Numbered from the stretch's first letter, positions 1 through 10,889 are shown. The stretch: 64,000 nucleotides of DNA from Neopusillimonas aromaticivorans (GCF_030344915.1 NZ_CP128233.1:1302001-1366000); one strand, 5' to 3'. Numbers and translations are program-made. The notes: generated from the letters alone by a model not told the origin.

Positions 1-1695
1 GTACCCAGCGACACCGGCAACGCCGTATCGGTGCCCTCATAGCGCAAATACAGCTTGCGGTTGACCTGGATACCGTCAGCGCTCACACCCTGCGCCAGCA
101 ACTCGTCGCATGCTGCCGCTGACAATTCATCCAGTACCCGCCGGGCTTCGGCCTCTCCGGCCTCGTCCCAGACCTTTTCCACCGACCGCTCACGAATGGC
201 ATTGGACTGCGCCAACCCCATACCGTACGCCGACAAGACCCCGGCAAACGGGTGCACCAGTACACGCGGCATCGCCAGGGCATCGGCAACACGACAGGCG
301 TGCTGCCCGCCCGCACCGCCAAACGTTACCAGCGTATAGCGGGTGATGTCGTACCCGCGCTGCACCGAAATCTGTTTGATGGCATTGGCCATATTCGCTA
401 CGGCAATACTTAAAAACCTTCAGCCAGTTGCTCGGGCGACGTCAAGACACCGGTTTGCGACGATACCGTTTGCGCCAACGCCGTGAATTTTTCGCGAACC
501 ACCTCGACATCCAGCGGCTGATCGGCAGTTGGACCAAACACCGCCGGAAAATACCCGGGCTGGATCCGCCCCAGCATCACATTCGCATCGGTGACGGTTA
601 AGGGCCACCCCGCCGGTAACACGCCGGCCCCGGATTGGCCCCCGCCGACTCCGGCCCCACACGCAGCCGGGCGCCATCGAACTGCAAAACCGACCCCCAC
701 CCGCAGCAACCGTATGAATGCTCATCATGGGCGCGCGCAGCCGCACACCGGCCACCAGCGTGTCGAACACCCGTTCATAGTCGCCGGCATAGTGCGACAC
801 GTCGGTTGACGTGCCACCCATATCAAAACCAATGACCCGGTCAAAACCCGCCGCATCGGCCACCCCGGCCATCCCCACAATACCGCCTGCCGGGCCCGAC
901 AACACCGAATCTTTGCCCTGGAAGGCATGCGCATCCGTCAGGCCTCCACTCGACTGCATGAACTGCAACCGCACACCCGGCAACGCCGCCGCAACCCGAT
1001 CGACATAGCGTCGCAACACCGGCGACAAATACGCATCGACCACCGTCGTATCGCCACGGGCCACATACCGGATCAGGGGCGATACCTCGTGCGATACCGA
1101 CACCTGCGCAAACCCCATCGCCCGCGCAATGGCAGCCACACGCTGTTCATGCTGCGGATTCCTGTACGCATGCATCAGCACAATGGCTACCGAACGAATT
1201 CCCTGCGCCTGCACCTGCTGCAACAGCGCCGCCACCTGGGCGTCATCCAGCGGCACGACCACCTGCCCCGCCGCATCAAGCCGCTCATCAAGTTCGTGTA
1301 CGGTTTCATACAACAACTCGGGCAACACGATTTCGCGATCAAACAGACGCGGACGATTCTGGTACGCAATACGCAAGGCATCACGAAACCCCCGCGTGAC
1401 CAACAGCGCCACCCGCTCACCCTTGCGCTCAAGCAAGGCATTGGTGGCCACCGTCGTACCCATCTTCACCGCCCCGATGCGCTCTACCGGCACCGGTTCG
1501 CCCGGACCAACCCCAGAAACCGCCGAACCCCTCAACCGCCGCATCGTTGTACTGTTCAGGGTTCTCGGACAACAGCTTGGCTGTCAGCAACCGACCATCC
1601 GGACATCGAGCCACGATATCGGTAAACGTACCGCCCCGGTCAATCCAGAACTGCCAGCGGGAATCTTCAGAAATAGTGTCTTGAATCAGGGTCAT
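1..1695 (-). CDS. 5-oxoprolinase (ATP-hydrolysing), N-terminal part, cut by window edge
   Basis: ATP-dependent 5-oxoprolinase opens 5-oxo-L-proline to L-glutamate. Readable pieces in order: the N-terminal FWIDRGGTFTDIVAR nucleotide-binding motif and KLLSENPEQY (from 1695), MGTTVATNALLERKG, the acidic loop GFDMGGTSTDV, VMLGRIQPGYFP, and GGAGGQHACRVADALAMPR near the left edge. This is the HyuA/HyuB fused type of about 1200 residues; only roughly the first 560 are here. The frame breaks near 1515, 693, 603 and 414; most breaks lie at G/C or A/T runs one base short, so the gene is probably intact. The GG-Q-H-A-C stretch belongs to the hydantoinase A domain. The start at 1695 puts the family N-terminus at about residue 14. 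A hydantoinase is less likely because the first 40 residues match oxoprolinases best. Confidence 0.82.
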
Positions 1696-1867
1696 GGCCT
1701 TGGCCGGGAATATTCAGAGAAAGAAATCGGGTCGCCTCGTATCCCTCATGAAACCAAGGCAAGAACACGGCTCTGGGGAAAGTAACGTTCAGCCAAAATC
1801 GTACCACTGAACAACCAGACAACTGCGGCCTGATAGCGCATCACGGCATCAGCTGATACACTGAACG

Positions 1868-1883
1868 TTAATACATTCATTAA
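1868..1883 (+). promoter_or_regulatory. Operator-like palindrome before a TA operon
   Basis: TTAAT-N6-ATTAA is a perfect 5-bp inverted repeat 11 bases before the antitoxin start codon, in an AT-rich promoter-like stretch. Phd/YefM antitoxins usually bind such repeats to autoregulate; assignment as the operator is inferred from position only. Confidence 0.4.
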
Positions 1884-1894
1884 AGAATAAAGTA

Positions 1895-2170
1895 ATGACC
1901 TTCACCAGCCAAGACATCGTCCCCATCAGCGAAGCGCGTGCCCGCCTTACCGAACTATCCGATGAAGTCGTCGCCGGATCTGAAAAACTACTGACCAAAA
2001 ACGGTGCCGCCTATGTCGCCATCGTCGATGCAAAAAAACTTGATTACTATCACGCGCTGGAAAGCGAATACGCACACATGATGCTTCTAAACGATGCAGA
2101 AACCGGTTTGCGCGAAATCATTTCCGGGCAACGCCTATCCAACGAAGCCTTGATGAACGCCTTATCTTGA
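1895..2170 (+). CDS. Phd/YefM-type antitoxin
   Basis: A 91-residue protein with the N-terminal Phd/YefM fold: VPISEARARLTELSDEV, then LLTKNGAAYVAIVDAKKLDYY. In this family the N-terminal half dimerises and binds operator DNA while the C-terminal helix (about residues 55-91, NDAETGLREIISGQRLS) wraps and neutralises the toxin. The stop codon overlaps the toxin start by one base (TGATG), so the two are translationally coupled. There is an AT-rich promoter with a small palindrome just upstream. No strong ribosome binding site is visible, only AAGAATAAAG. Family assignment is firm; the partner is assigned from position and size. Confidence 0.8.
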   Translation: MTFTSQDIVPISEARARLTELSDEVVAGSEKLLTKNGAAYVAIVDAKKLDYYHALESEYAHMMLLNDAETGLREIISGQRLSNEALMNALS

Positions 2171-2562
2171 TGGCGTTACCCTCGAACGCCACGGTAGAGG
2201 CTGCACCGAACTTTCTGGCAAATCTTGAAGCCACCTACCCATTCTTTCTGCGTCAAGACCCGGACACCGCAGACGCCCGACTAGCCCGTCTGAAAGCAAA
2301 CCTGAAACAAATGATCAGCCTGCTGGCGTGGGCCCCGGCCAGCGGTAGACTCGCACGTTTCTTGTCCGCCAGGTCGGCACAAGCTGTACTAAAAACAAAC
2401 GCTATCCAGCAGCTCGCAGAACAGGCCAGGTTACCCAACCTGCGCGAATGCATCATCGGCCAACATATCGTTCTTTACGCACACTCGGAAACCGAAGTCG
2501 TATTGCTGGCAATAAAACACCAGCGTCAGCTGCGCTACGCAGCATCGCCAACCAACCTGTAG
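2170..2562 (+). CDS. RelE/ParE-superfamily toxin
   Basis: A 130-residue protein encoded directly after the Phd-type antitoxin, sharing one base with its stop codon. An ATG at 2170 is preferred over the TTG one codon earlier. The C-terminal third, NLRECIIGQHIVLYAHSETEVVLLAIKHQRQLRY, has the ParE/RelE pattern in which a strand ends in an xLAIKHxRQ motif. The N-terminal half is helical (NFLANLEATYPF and a following 30-residue helix) and somewhat longer than in typical ParE proteins. RelE-like members cleave mRNA on the ribosome and ParE-like members poison gyrase; the sequence alone does not decide which applies here. Confidence 0.7.
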   Translation: MALPSNATVEAAPNFLANLEATYPFFLRQDPDTADARLARLKANLKQMISLLAWAPASGRLARFLSARSAQAVLKTNAIQQLAEQARLPNLRECIIGQHIVLYAHSETEVVLLAIKHQRQLRYAASPTNL

Positions 2563-2575
2563 AAATCCATTTCCC

Positions 2576-2791
2576 CTGCGCTGGCGTGACGGGGGTGGAG
2601 ACAAGGGCTTGAGCCCGCCGCCTTGCGTGCCGTGGCCGGGGAGGCAAGGGCGCGGTGTCTGAGCCGGCGCTTTCGACCCACCGGGTCGAGCCGGCGAGTT
2701 TAGCGCCCGCCCCGGCTGCGGTGCGCAAGGCGGGAAGCCCCGAAGGGGCCGGGCTCGGTCCCGCAGCCCCACCCCCGCCACGCCAGCGCAG
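2576..2791. repeat. 216-bp near-palindromic intergenic repeat
   Basis: The ends 2576-2598 and 2769-2791 are inverted copies of 23 bp with one mismatch. Inside them the second layer (2613-2640 against 2711-2735) is also imperfectly complementary, and the centre holds a nested hairpin: CGACCC-ACC-GGGTCG at 2674-2688 flanked by GCCGGC on both sides. The whole unit can fold into one long cruciform. It is extremely GC-rich and lies between convergent genes (the toxin at 2562 and fghA at 2854). Open frames through it are low-complexity and not credible genes. I infer that it belongs to a dispersed intergenic repeat family of Burkholderiales. Confidence 0.75.
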
Positions 2792-2853
2792 CGCGTACCA
2801 GCAACGCATCAAAAAAACGGCACACAACTCACATCAGCAAAACCACACCACCC

Positions 2854-3699
2854 CTACAGACGCGCCGCATGAAACGCAATATGGTCTTCCATAAACGTGG
2901 AAATGAAGTAATACCCATGGTCATACCCCTCGTGACGCCGTAGCGTCAGTGGCTGACCCGCCTTCGCACATGCCGCCTCAAACGCCTCGGGGTACAGCTG
3001 TTCAGCCAGAAAACCATCCGCCAAACCCTGGTCAACCAAAATGCCGTCAGGAAACGGACACGACGACGCCTCCATCAACAACGACGCATCGTACTGCGCC
3101 CAAGATTCAGCATCTTCACCCAAATACCCCGCAAACGCCTTCTGCCCCCAAGGACATTTCGTCGGCGCGGCAATCGGCGCAAACGCCGACACCGACTTGA
3201 ACTGCGGACGGTGACGCTGCGCCAGCACCAGCGCCCCATGCCCTCCCATCGAATGACCAAAAATTCCCGCACGTAACGGATCACCCGGCAACTGCGAAGT
3301 GGCAATACCGAAAAGCTCATCTACCACATAGCTTTCCATGAAATAGTGACCCGCCCAAGGCTCTTGAAGAGCATCCAGGTAAAAACCGGCACCCGTACCA
3401 AAATCCCAGCTGTCGTCCTCACCCGGCACACCGGCGCCCCGCGGGCTGGTATCGCAAGTCACCAGCATGATCCCGTGCTGCGCTGCAAAACGCTGTGCGC
3501 CGCCCTTGATCATGAACGTCTCTTCCGTGCACGTTAACCCCGCCAGATAAAACAGCACGGGCACACGTCCGAATTCCGCCTGCGCAGGAATGAATACCGA
3601 AAAACGCATCGGCAAGCCGATCGCAATGGATTCATGCCTGTAAAAACGCTGAACACCACCAAAGCAGCGGTGTTCACTGACCTGTTCAAGTTCAGCCAT
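2854..3699 (-). CDS. fghA: S-formylglutathione hydrolase
   Basis: Hydrolyses S-formylglutathione to formate and glutathione, the second step of glutathione-dependent formaldehyde detoxification in the cytoplasm. It is a 281-residue alpha/beta-hydrolase (esterase D family). GLTCTEETF forms the oxyanion region, GHSMGGHGAL holds the nucleophilic serine, and the aspartate (VDQGLAD) and histidine (GYDHGYYFI) complete the triad; PRGAGVPGEDDSWDFG is diagnostic. The start at 3699 is chosen because GGAGG lies 9 bases upstream; a longer frame to 3738 would overlap the upstream gene's stop. It follows adhC by 38 bases in the same direction, so the two form an operon. Confidence 0.96.
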   Translation of the reverse strand: MAELEQVSEHRCFGGVQRFYRHESIAIGLPMRFSVFIPAQAEFGRVPVLFYLAGLTCTEETFMIKGGAQRFAAQHGIMLVTCDTSPRGAGVPGEDDSWDFGTGAGFYLDALQEPWAGHYFMESYVVDELFGIATSQLPGDPLRAGIFGHSMGGHGALVLAQRHRPQFKSVSAFAPIAAPTKCPWGQKAFAGYLGEDAESWAQYDASLLMEASSCPFPDGILVDQGLADGFLAEQLYPEAFEAACAKAGQPLTLRRHEGYDHGYYFISTFMEDHIAFHAARL

Positions 3700-3737
3700 G
3701 GCAAACAACCCTCCAAATGCGCTGCAGCGCTGACACA

Positions 3738-4844
3738 TCAGTACATCACCACCGAGCGGATCGACTTGCCCTGCTTCATCAAGTCAAACCCGTCATTGAT
3801 CTGTTCAAGACTCAATTTATGCGTGATCAAGTCATCAATATTGATCTTGCCGTCCATATACCAGTCAACAATCTTCGGAACATCGGTACGGCCGCGTGCG
3901 CCGCCAAACGCCGAGCCTTTCCACTCACGCCCCGTAACCAGCTGGAACGGACGCGTGGAAATTTCGGCACCGGCTTCGGCCACACCAATAATGATCGACT
4001 GGCCCCAACCACGGTGGCAACATTCAAGTGCCTGACGCATCACCTTGGTATTGCCAATACACTCGAACGAATAATCGGCACCGCCGTCAGTCAATTGGAT
4101 AATGTGGTCAACCACGTTTTCAACCTCGTTCGGGTTAACGAAATGCGTCATACCGAACTTGCGGGCCATGGCTTCACGCTCGGGGTTCAGATCGACACCG
4201 ATGATCTTGTCGGCTCCCACCATCTTGGCACCCTGGATCACGTTCAGGCCAATACCGCCCAGACCAAACACCACCACATTCGCCCCCGCCTCGACCTTGG
4301 CAGTAAACAGCACCGCACCGATACCGGTAGTCACGCCGCAGCCGATATAGCACACCTTGTCGAACGGCGCGTCATCACGGATTTTCGCCAGCGCAATTTC
4401 CGGAACGACGATATGGTTCGCAAACGTGGACGTACCCATATAGTGGTATACCGGCTTGCCATCGATAGTGAAACGGGATGTGCCATCGGGCATCAACCCC
4501 TTGCCCTGCGTCGCGCGAATGGCAGTACACAGGTTGGTTTTACGCGACAAGCACGACTTGCACTGGCGACATTCAGGGGTATACAACGGAATAACATGGT
4601 CACCGGCTTTCAACGACTTCACACCCGGGCCGACATCAACCACCACACCGGCACCCTCATGCCCCAGAATCGCCGGAAACAGGCCCTCAGGGTCTGCACC
4701 CGACAAGGTGTAGTAATCGGTATGACAAATACCGGTCGCCTTGATTTCAACCAGAACCTCGCCCTCTTTGGGGCCGGCCAGATCGACGGTTTCTACGGTT
4801 AACGGTGCACCTGCTTTCCAGGCGACGGCTGCTCTTGTTTTCAT
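3738..4844 (-). CDS. adhC: S-(hydroxymethyl)glutathione dehydrogenase (class III alcohol dehydrogenase)
   Basis: Oxidises S-hydroxymethylglutathione (spontaneously formed from formaldehyde and glutathione) to S-formylglutathione with NAD, feeding fghA next door. It has 368 residues. Catalytic zinc ligands are in GICHTDYYTLSG and GHEGAG; the structural zinc cysteines are in PECRQCKSCLSRKTNLC; the NAD-binding turn is FGLGGIGLNVIQGAK; the class III hallmark GTSTFANHIVV is present. The start at 4844 (MKTRAAVAW) is preceded by AGGAG and gives the usual family N-terminus, so 13 extra upstream codons are rejected. No regulator gene is adjacent. Confidence 0.97.
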   Translation of the reverse strand: MKTRAAVAWKAGAPLTVETVDLAGPKEGEVLVEIKATGICHTDYYTLSGADPEGLFPAILGHEGAGVVVDVGPGVKSLKAGDHVIPLYTPECRQCKSCLSRKTNLCTAIRATQGKGLMPDGTSRFTIDGKPVYHYMGTSTFANHIVVPEIALAKIRDDAPFDKVCYIGCGVTTGIGAVLFTAKVEAGANVVVFGLGGIGLNVIQGAKMVGADKIIGVDLNPEREAMARKFGMTHFVNPNEVENVVDHIIQLTDGGADYSFECIGNTKVMRQALECCHRGWGQSIIIGVAEAGAEISTRPFQLVTGREWKGSAFGGARGRTDVPKIVDWYMDGKINIDDLITHKLSLEQINDGFDLMKQGKSIRSVVMY

Positions 4845-5040
4845 ATGGGCTCCTGATGGGTTTCTTGAAGGCACGCGACTCAATCATCGTGAAGACGCAC
4901 CGCCTTGATGACTCGGACGCAACCAGACCAGCACCTTGGCGACAAGGTCCAGCAAATTGCACAGGCCCTTATTATGCAATAAGCTGGCAGACCGGCACGT
5001 CAAACCCCGAAACGCTTCGCCAAACACCTTAGTCAACCTC

Positions 5041-5756
5041 ATGGCCCGCCTCGCCCGTCTGTATGCCCCCGATATCCCTCAGTTGATCCAGGCCCGGTTC
5101 GTTGAGCCACTGGCGCAACCCGTCGACCCAAGCCCCGTCGAGCCGCTGAACCAGCTGGCCGTCTGGCTACGCGAATGCGCACACGAACAACACGTCAATG
5201 TGCATGGCTGGGTCTTGCTTTACGACCGCATGGTGTTATTGGCCACACCGTCGTCCCGCACGGGCATCGCGCGGCTGATGCAAGCCATCGGCCGTCGTTT
5301 CACCTCGCGCTTGTCGTCGGGTCGCGTTTTCGAAGGCCGCTACCGCAGCGCACTGCTTCAGCCCGAACACTGGGTACTGCCGGCGCTGGTCTGGCTCGAC
5401 ATCCTGCCCGTGCAACACGGGTACGTGGAACAAGCCGAATCCTGGCCGTGGTCATCCGCCTGCTACCACACCGGGCTGAATCTCAAACCTCACACCTGGG
5501 CCAACGAGCATCCCGATTACTGGCAGCTGGGCAACACCCCTTCGACCGGCAGGCGGTTTATCGCAAGCGCCTGGCCCACGGGCTGGACACCAGCCAGCGC
5601 CAGCGCCTGGAAGCGGCCCTGTTCGGCCAGTGGGCCTTGGGCGACGAACACTTCCTGCACACCATCGGCGCTCACGCCACCCGCCGCGTCGCCCCCGCAC
5701 CACGCGGCCGCCCCCGTAAACACCCAAAAAACACAAGCCACACCAACCCGGATTAA
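5041..5756 (+). CDS. REP-associated tyrosine transposase-like protein, catalytic residues lost
   Basis: A 238-residue protein (with one frameshift at about 5539, a C run one base short) having the layout of RAYT/Y1 transposases: MARLARLYAPDIPQ start, a WVLL strand, FEGRYRSALL, WPWSSACYHTG, and the C-terminal RGRPRKH tail typical of RAYTs. Active members need a His-hydrophobic-His motif and a tyrosine. Here the aligned HUH position reads DRMVLLATP instead of NHVHLLxTP, and the usual GRRY tyrosine is a phenylalanine (IGRRFTSRL). The fold is conserved but transposition chemistry should be impossible. The rest of the protein is well preserved, suggesting domestication rather than decay. Sequence signatures usually found beside RAYTs follow at 5901-6029. 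Confidence 0.72.
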
Positions 5757-5900
5757 CGCCCCCCTGCCCGCTGCTTACAACGCATCAATAAGCCAATGAA
5801 ACAGCACGCAAGGAGGCCGAAAGATATAAATGGGCTGCCGACCCCTTCAAAAAGCAAAAAAACCAATTTTCAGCCCTGCTTTCTTTCTCTGTTTTAAATA

Positions 5901-6029
5901 GTCCGTCCCCATTTAAACCAAAATCAAACATCTTGAATATTTTTATTTAAACTTTAATTTCATAAATTTAAGACTGTCCCTATTTATTTAACAGCATCAA
6001 AACAACACTAAAAATTAGGGACAGACCCC
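5901..6029. repeat. RAYT-type GTCTGTCCC repeats in AT-rich spacer
   Basis: Three copies of a GTC(T/C)GTCCC(C/T)ATTT-like unit: 5901-5916, 5972-5988, and an inverted one at 6013-6029 reading AATTAGGGACAGACCCC. The last two face each other and can form a hairpin. The 5757-6151 spacer is strikingly AT-rich (about 5860-6040) against GC-rich neighbours. Similar sequences commonly accompany RAYT genes; here they lie between the RAYT-like gene and gltB. No gene is visible in this spacer. Confidence 0.55.
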
Positions 6030-6151
6030 AATTAAAAACGCTTGCGCACTACCGTCGATACGTTTAACTTAATGTCCGTCACGGTGTCATGCGCGCGTCC
6101 TGGTCGGGCGCATTGCCAGCCATCGCAGCGCACCCTCTCAGGAGCCCCTAC

Positions 6152-9100
6152 ATGTCAAATCACTTTGCCCAACCGGCCGTCCCAGAAGTGGCCATCGATG
6201 CCAGCCGCATCGGCCTGCCCAAGGCCCAAGGGTTGTACAACCCCAAAACGAACACGACGCCTGTGGTGTCGGCTTTGTCGCCCACATCAAGGGCAAAAAA
6301 GCCATGCCATCATCCAGCAAGGCCTGAAAATCCTTGAAAACCTTGATCATCGCGGCGCTGTCGGTGCCGATGAACTGATGGGCGACGGGGCCGGCATCCT
6401 TCTGCAGATCCCCGACGCGCTGTATCGCGACGAAATGGCCGCACAAGGCATCACCTTGCCGCCGCCCGGCGAATACGGCGTCGCCATGGTGTTCCTGCCC
6501 AAAGAAACCGCCTCGCGCCTGGCTTGCCAGAAAGAACTCGAGCGCGCCGTGCGCGACGAAGGGCAGGTCGTCCTGGGCTGGCGCGATGTACCCGTTGACA
6601 CCGACATGCCCATGTCGCCCACCGTGCGCGCCGTCGAACCCGTGATCCGCCAGCTGTTCATTGGTCGCGGCCCCGACATCATGGTGCCCGACGCCCTGGA
6701 ACGTAAACTGTACGTCATTCGCAAAACCGCCAGTCACGCCATCAACCGCATGAAGCTGGCACACGGGCAAGAATATTTCGTACCGTCCATCTCGGTGCGC
6801 ACCGTGGTGTACAAAGGCCTGCTGCTGGCCAACCAGGTGGGCATCTACTACCGCGACCTGGCCGATACCCGTGCCGTATCCGCCCTGTCACTGGTACACC
6901 AGCGCTTTTCCACCAACACGTTCCCCGCCTGGCCGCTGGCCCACCCCTACCGCATGATCGCCCACAATGGCGAAATCAACACGGTCAAGGGCAACTTCAA
7001 CTGGTTGCGCGCCCGCGAAGGTGTCATGCAGTCGGCTGTTCTGGGCGACGACCTTAAAAAACTCTACCCCATCGTCTACGAAGGTCAATCCGACACCGCC
7101 ACCTTCGACAACTGCCTCGAACTGCTCGTCATGTCCGGCTACTCGCTGGCCCACGCCATGATGATGATGATTCCCGAAGCACTGGGAACAGCACGCCGAC
7201 ATGGACGAAAGCCGTCGCGCCTTCTACGAGTACCACGCCGCCATGATGGAACCACTGGGACGGCCCGGCCGCCATGGCCTTCACCGATGGCCGCCAGATC
7301 GGCGCGCTGCTCGACCGCAACGGCCTGCGTCCCGCCCGCTATCTGGTCACCGACGACGACCTGGTCGTTCTGGCCTCTGAATCCGGCACGCTCAGCATCC
7401 CCGAACACCGCATCGTCAAAAAATGGCGTCTGCAACCCGGCAAGATGTTCCTGATCGATCTTGAACAAGGCCGCATCATCGGCGATGACGAAATCAAATC
7501 GCGCCTGGCCAACTCGCGCCCGTATCGTCAATGGATCGAACGCCTGCGTGTCAAGCTCGAGTCCTTGCCCGCCCCCAAATTCAGCGAGACCAAACCCATG
7601 GGCACCTCGCTGCTCGACCGCCAGCAGGCCTTTGGCTACACACAGGAAGACATCAAGTTCGTCTTGCAGCCCATGGCTGAAAACGGCGAAGAAGGCACCG
7701 GCTCGATGGGTAACGACGCCCCGCTGGCCGTACTGTCGAATCGCCCCAAGCCGTTCTACAACTACTTCCGCCAGCTGTTTGCGCAAGTCACCAACCCGCC
7801 CATCGACCCCATCCGCGAACAGCTGGTCATGTCGCTGGTGTCATTCATCGGCCCCAAACCCAACCTGCTCGACATCAACAACGTCAACCCGCCGCTGCGC
7901 CTTGAGGTCAGCCAGCCGGTCCTCGATTTTGCCGCCATCGAACAGATCCGCAACATCGAAAACATCACTTCCGGCAAATTCCGCAGCTTCGAGCTCGACA
8001 TCACCTATCCGGTCGAATGGGGTGCCGAAGGCATTGAGGCCTGCGTGGCCTCGCTGTGCGCCACGGCCGCCGACGCCGTTCGCAGCGGGTACAACGTCCT
8101 GATCATCACCGACCGCAACGTCAACGCCGAACATGTTGCCATTCCAGCGCTGCTGGCCACATCGGCCATCCACCAACACCTTATTCGCGAAGGCCTGCGC
8201 ACCAACACCGGCCTGGTCGTCGAAAGCGGTTCCGTGCGCGAAGTGCACCACTTCGCCCTGCTGGCCGGCTACGGTGCCGAAGCCGTCCACCCCTACCTGG
8301 CCCTGGAAACCCTGGCCACACTGGGCGACGCCGACAAAGTCACCAAAAACTACATCAAGGCCATCGGCAAAGGCCTGAACAAGGTCATGTCCAAAATGGG
8401 CATTTCCACGTACATGTCGTACTGCGGCGCACAAATTTTCGAAGCCGTCGGTCTCAGCTCGGCCCTGGTCAACAAATATTTCTTCGGCACGCCCAGCAAC
8501 ATCGAGGGCATCGGCATTTTTGAAGTGGCTGAAGAATCCTTGCGCCTGCACAAGGCCGCCTTCAGCGATGACCCCGTGCTGGCCAACGACCTCGACGCCG
8601 GCGGCGAATACGCGTTCCGTATCCGCGGCGAAGAGCACATGTGGAACCCCGACTCCATTGCCAAGCTGCAGCACTCGACACGCACCAACAACTACAACAC
8701 CTACAAAGAGTACGCCCAGCTCATCAACGACCAGTCGCGTCGCCACATGACCCTGCGCGGCCTGTTCGAATTCAAGCTCGACCCGGCCAAGGCCATCCCG
8801 CTGTCTGACGTCGAACCCGCCAAGGAAATCGTCAAACGCTTTGCCACCGGCGCCATGTCACTGGGTTCAATTTCCACCGAAGCCCACGCTGTACTGGCTG
8901 TCGCCATGAACCGCATCGGCGGCAAATCCAACACCGGCGAAGGCGGCGAAGACCCGCTGCGCTACCGCGCCGAAATGAAAACCGGGAAGGGCCCGATCAA
9001 AAAAGGCGACACCCTCGCTTCCTTCCTGGGCAGCGACCTGATTGAAGCCGACATCCCCTGGCCGCCGGCGATTCCCTGCGCTCACGCATCAAGCAGGTCG

Positions 9101-10879
9101 CGTCAGGCCGTTTCGGCGTCACTGCCGAATACCTCACCAGCGCCGACCAGATCCAGATCAAAATGGCGCAGGGTGCCAAGCCGGGCGAAGGCGGCCAGCT
9201 GCCCGGCCACAAGGTATCTGAATACATTGCCAAGTTGCGCTTCTCGGTGCCCGGTGTCGGCCTCATTTCGCCACCGCCCCACCACGACATCTACTCCATC
9301 GAAGACCTGGCCCAGCTCATTCACGACCTGAAAAACGTCAACCCCACGGCGTCCATTTCGGTCAAACTGGTGTCTGAAGTCGGTGTTGGCACGGTCGCTA
9401 CCGGGGTCTCGAAAGCCAAAGCCGACCACGTCGTCATCGCCGGCCACGATGGCGGCACCGGCGCATCGCCGATTTCATCCATCAAACATGCCGGCTCGCC
9501 ACTGGGAACTGGGCCTGGCCGAAACCCAGCAAACCCTGGTGCTCAACAACCTGCGCTCACGCATTCGCGTTCAGGCCGACGGCCAGATGAAAACGGGCCG
9601 CGACGTGGTCATCGGCGCCTTGCTGGGTGCCGATGAATTCGGCTTCGCCACCGCACCGCTGGTGGTCGAAGGTTGCATCATGATGCGTAAATGCCACCTG
9701 AACACCTGCCCGGTCGGCGTCGCCACCCAAGACCCGGTCTTGCGCAAGAAGTTCTCAGGCAAGCCCGAGCACGTCGTCAATTACTTCTTCTTCGTCGCTG
9801 AAGAAGTGCGCGAAATCATGGCCCAGCTGGGCATCCGCACGTTCGACGAACTGGTTGGCCGTGCCGACCTGCTCAACACCAACGCGGCCATCGAGCACTG
9901 GAAAGCCAAAGGTCTCGATTTCTCGAAGGTATTCCATCAAGTGGCATCAACACAGCCCCTGTACCACACCGAATCGCAAGATCACGGCCTCGACAAGGCA
10001 CTTGACCACCTGCTCATCGAGCGCGCCAAACCCGCCCTCGAAAAAGGCGAAAAAGTATCCTTCATCACCCCGGTGCGCAACCGCAACCGTACCGTCGGCG
10101 CCATGCTGTCCGGCATGGTGGCTGCCAAATACGGCCACGACGGCCTGCCCGACGACACCATTCACATCCAGTGCAATGGCACCGCCGGCCAAAGCTTCGG
10201 CGCTTTCCTGGCCCACGGCATCACCCTCGACCTGGTGGGCGAAGGCAATGACTACGTCGGCAAAGGCTTGTCAGGCGGTCGCATCATCGTGCGTTCACCC
10301 AACGACTTCCGCGGCATGGGCCCCGAACACATCATTGCGGGCAACACCGTGCTGTACGGCGCGCTGGCCGGTGAGGCCTACTTCAACGGCGTGGCCGGTG
10401 AACGTTTTGCCGTACGCAACTCGGGTGCGGCGGCGGTTGTCGAAGGCACCGGCGACCACGGGTGCGAATACATGACCGGCGGCACCGTCGTCGTACTGGG
10501 CGAAACCGGCCGCAATTTCGGTGCAGGCATGTCGGGTGGCGTGGCCTACGTATACGACCCCGACCGCTCGTTCGCCAAGCGCTGCAATCTGGCCATGGTT
10601 GACCTCGAGCCGGTCGTGCCGCATGCCGAACAGGCCGAGGCCGGCCACATCGAAATCTGGCACAGCCAGACCCGTGGCGGCGAACGTGAAACCGATGACA
10701 CCATTTTGCGCCGCCTCATTGAAAGTCACTACCGCTACACCGGCAGCTTCCTGTCACGCGATCTGATCAGCGACTGGTCACGGGCGCGCGGCAACTTCGT
10801 GAAGGTCATGCCAAAAGAGTATCGCCGTGCCCTGAAAGAACTGTGGCAAGCCGCGAACCCCGAACAAATTGCTGCCTGA
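6152..10879 (+). CDS. gltB: Glutamate synthase (NADPH) large subunit
   Basis: Makes two glutamates from glutamine and 2-oxoglutarate together with GltD. About 1575 residues after frame correction. Order: N-terminal glutaminase domain whose nucleophile is the Cys of ACGVGF (codon at 6262), HRGAVGADELMGDGAG; central domain; FMN/2-oxoglutarate-binding domain (GGKSNTGEGGEDP, GHDGGTGASP); the 3Fe-4S cysteines C-x5-C-x4-C at about 9675-9711; GXGXG C-terminal domain (GTAGQSFGAFLAHG, MTGGTVVVLGETGRNFGAGMSGG). ATG at 6152 follows AGGAGCCCCTAC. Six frame changes: short A or C runs near 6246, 6300 and 9058, and an extra A at 7181, 7254 and 9501. The three losses and three gains cancel, so the open frame is restored at the end; a pseudogene is unlikely. 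Confidence 0.95.
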
Positions 10880-10889
10880 GGACAAGACA

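Noticed and set aside
2431..2894. Open frames of 79-124 codons on both strands through the 2.6-2.9 kb repeat
   Set aside because: Low-complexity Pro/Ala/Arg composition that follows the palindrome; no start with a ribosome site and no domain.
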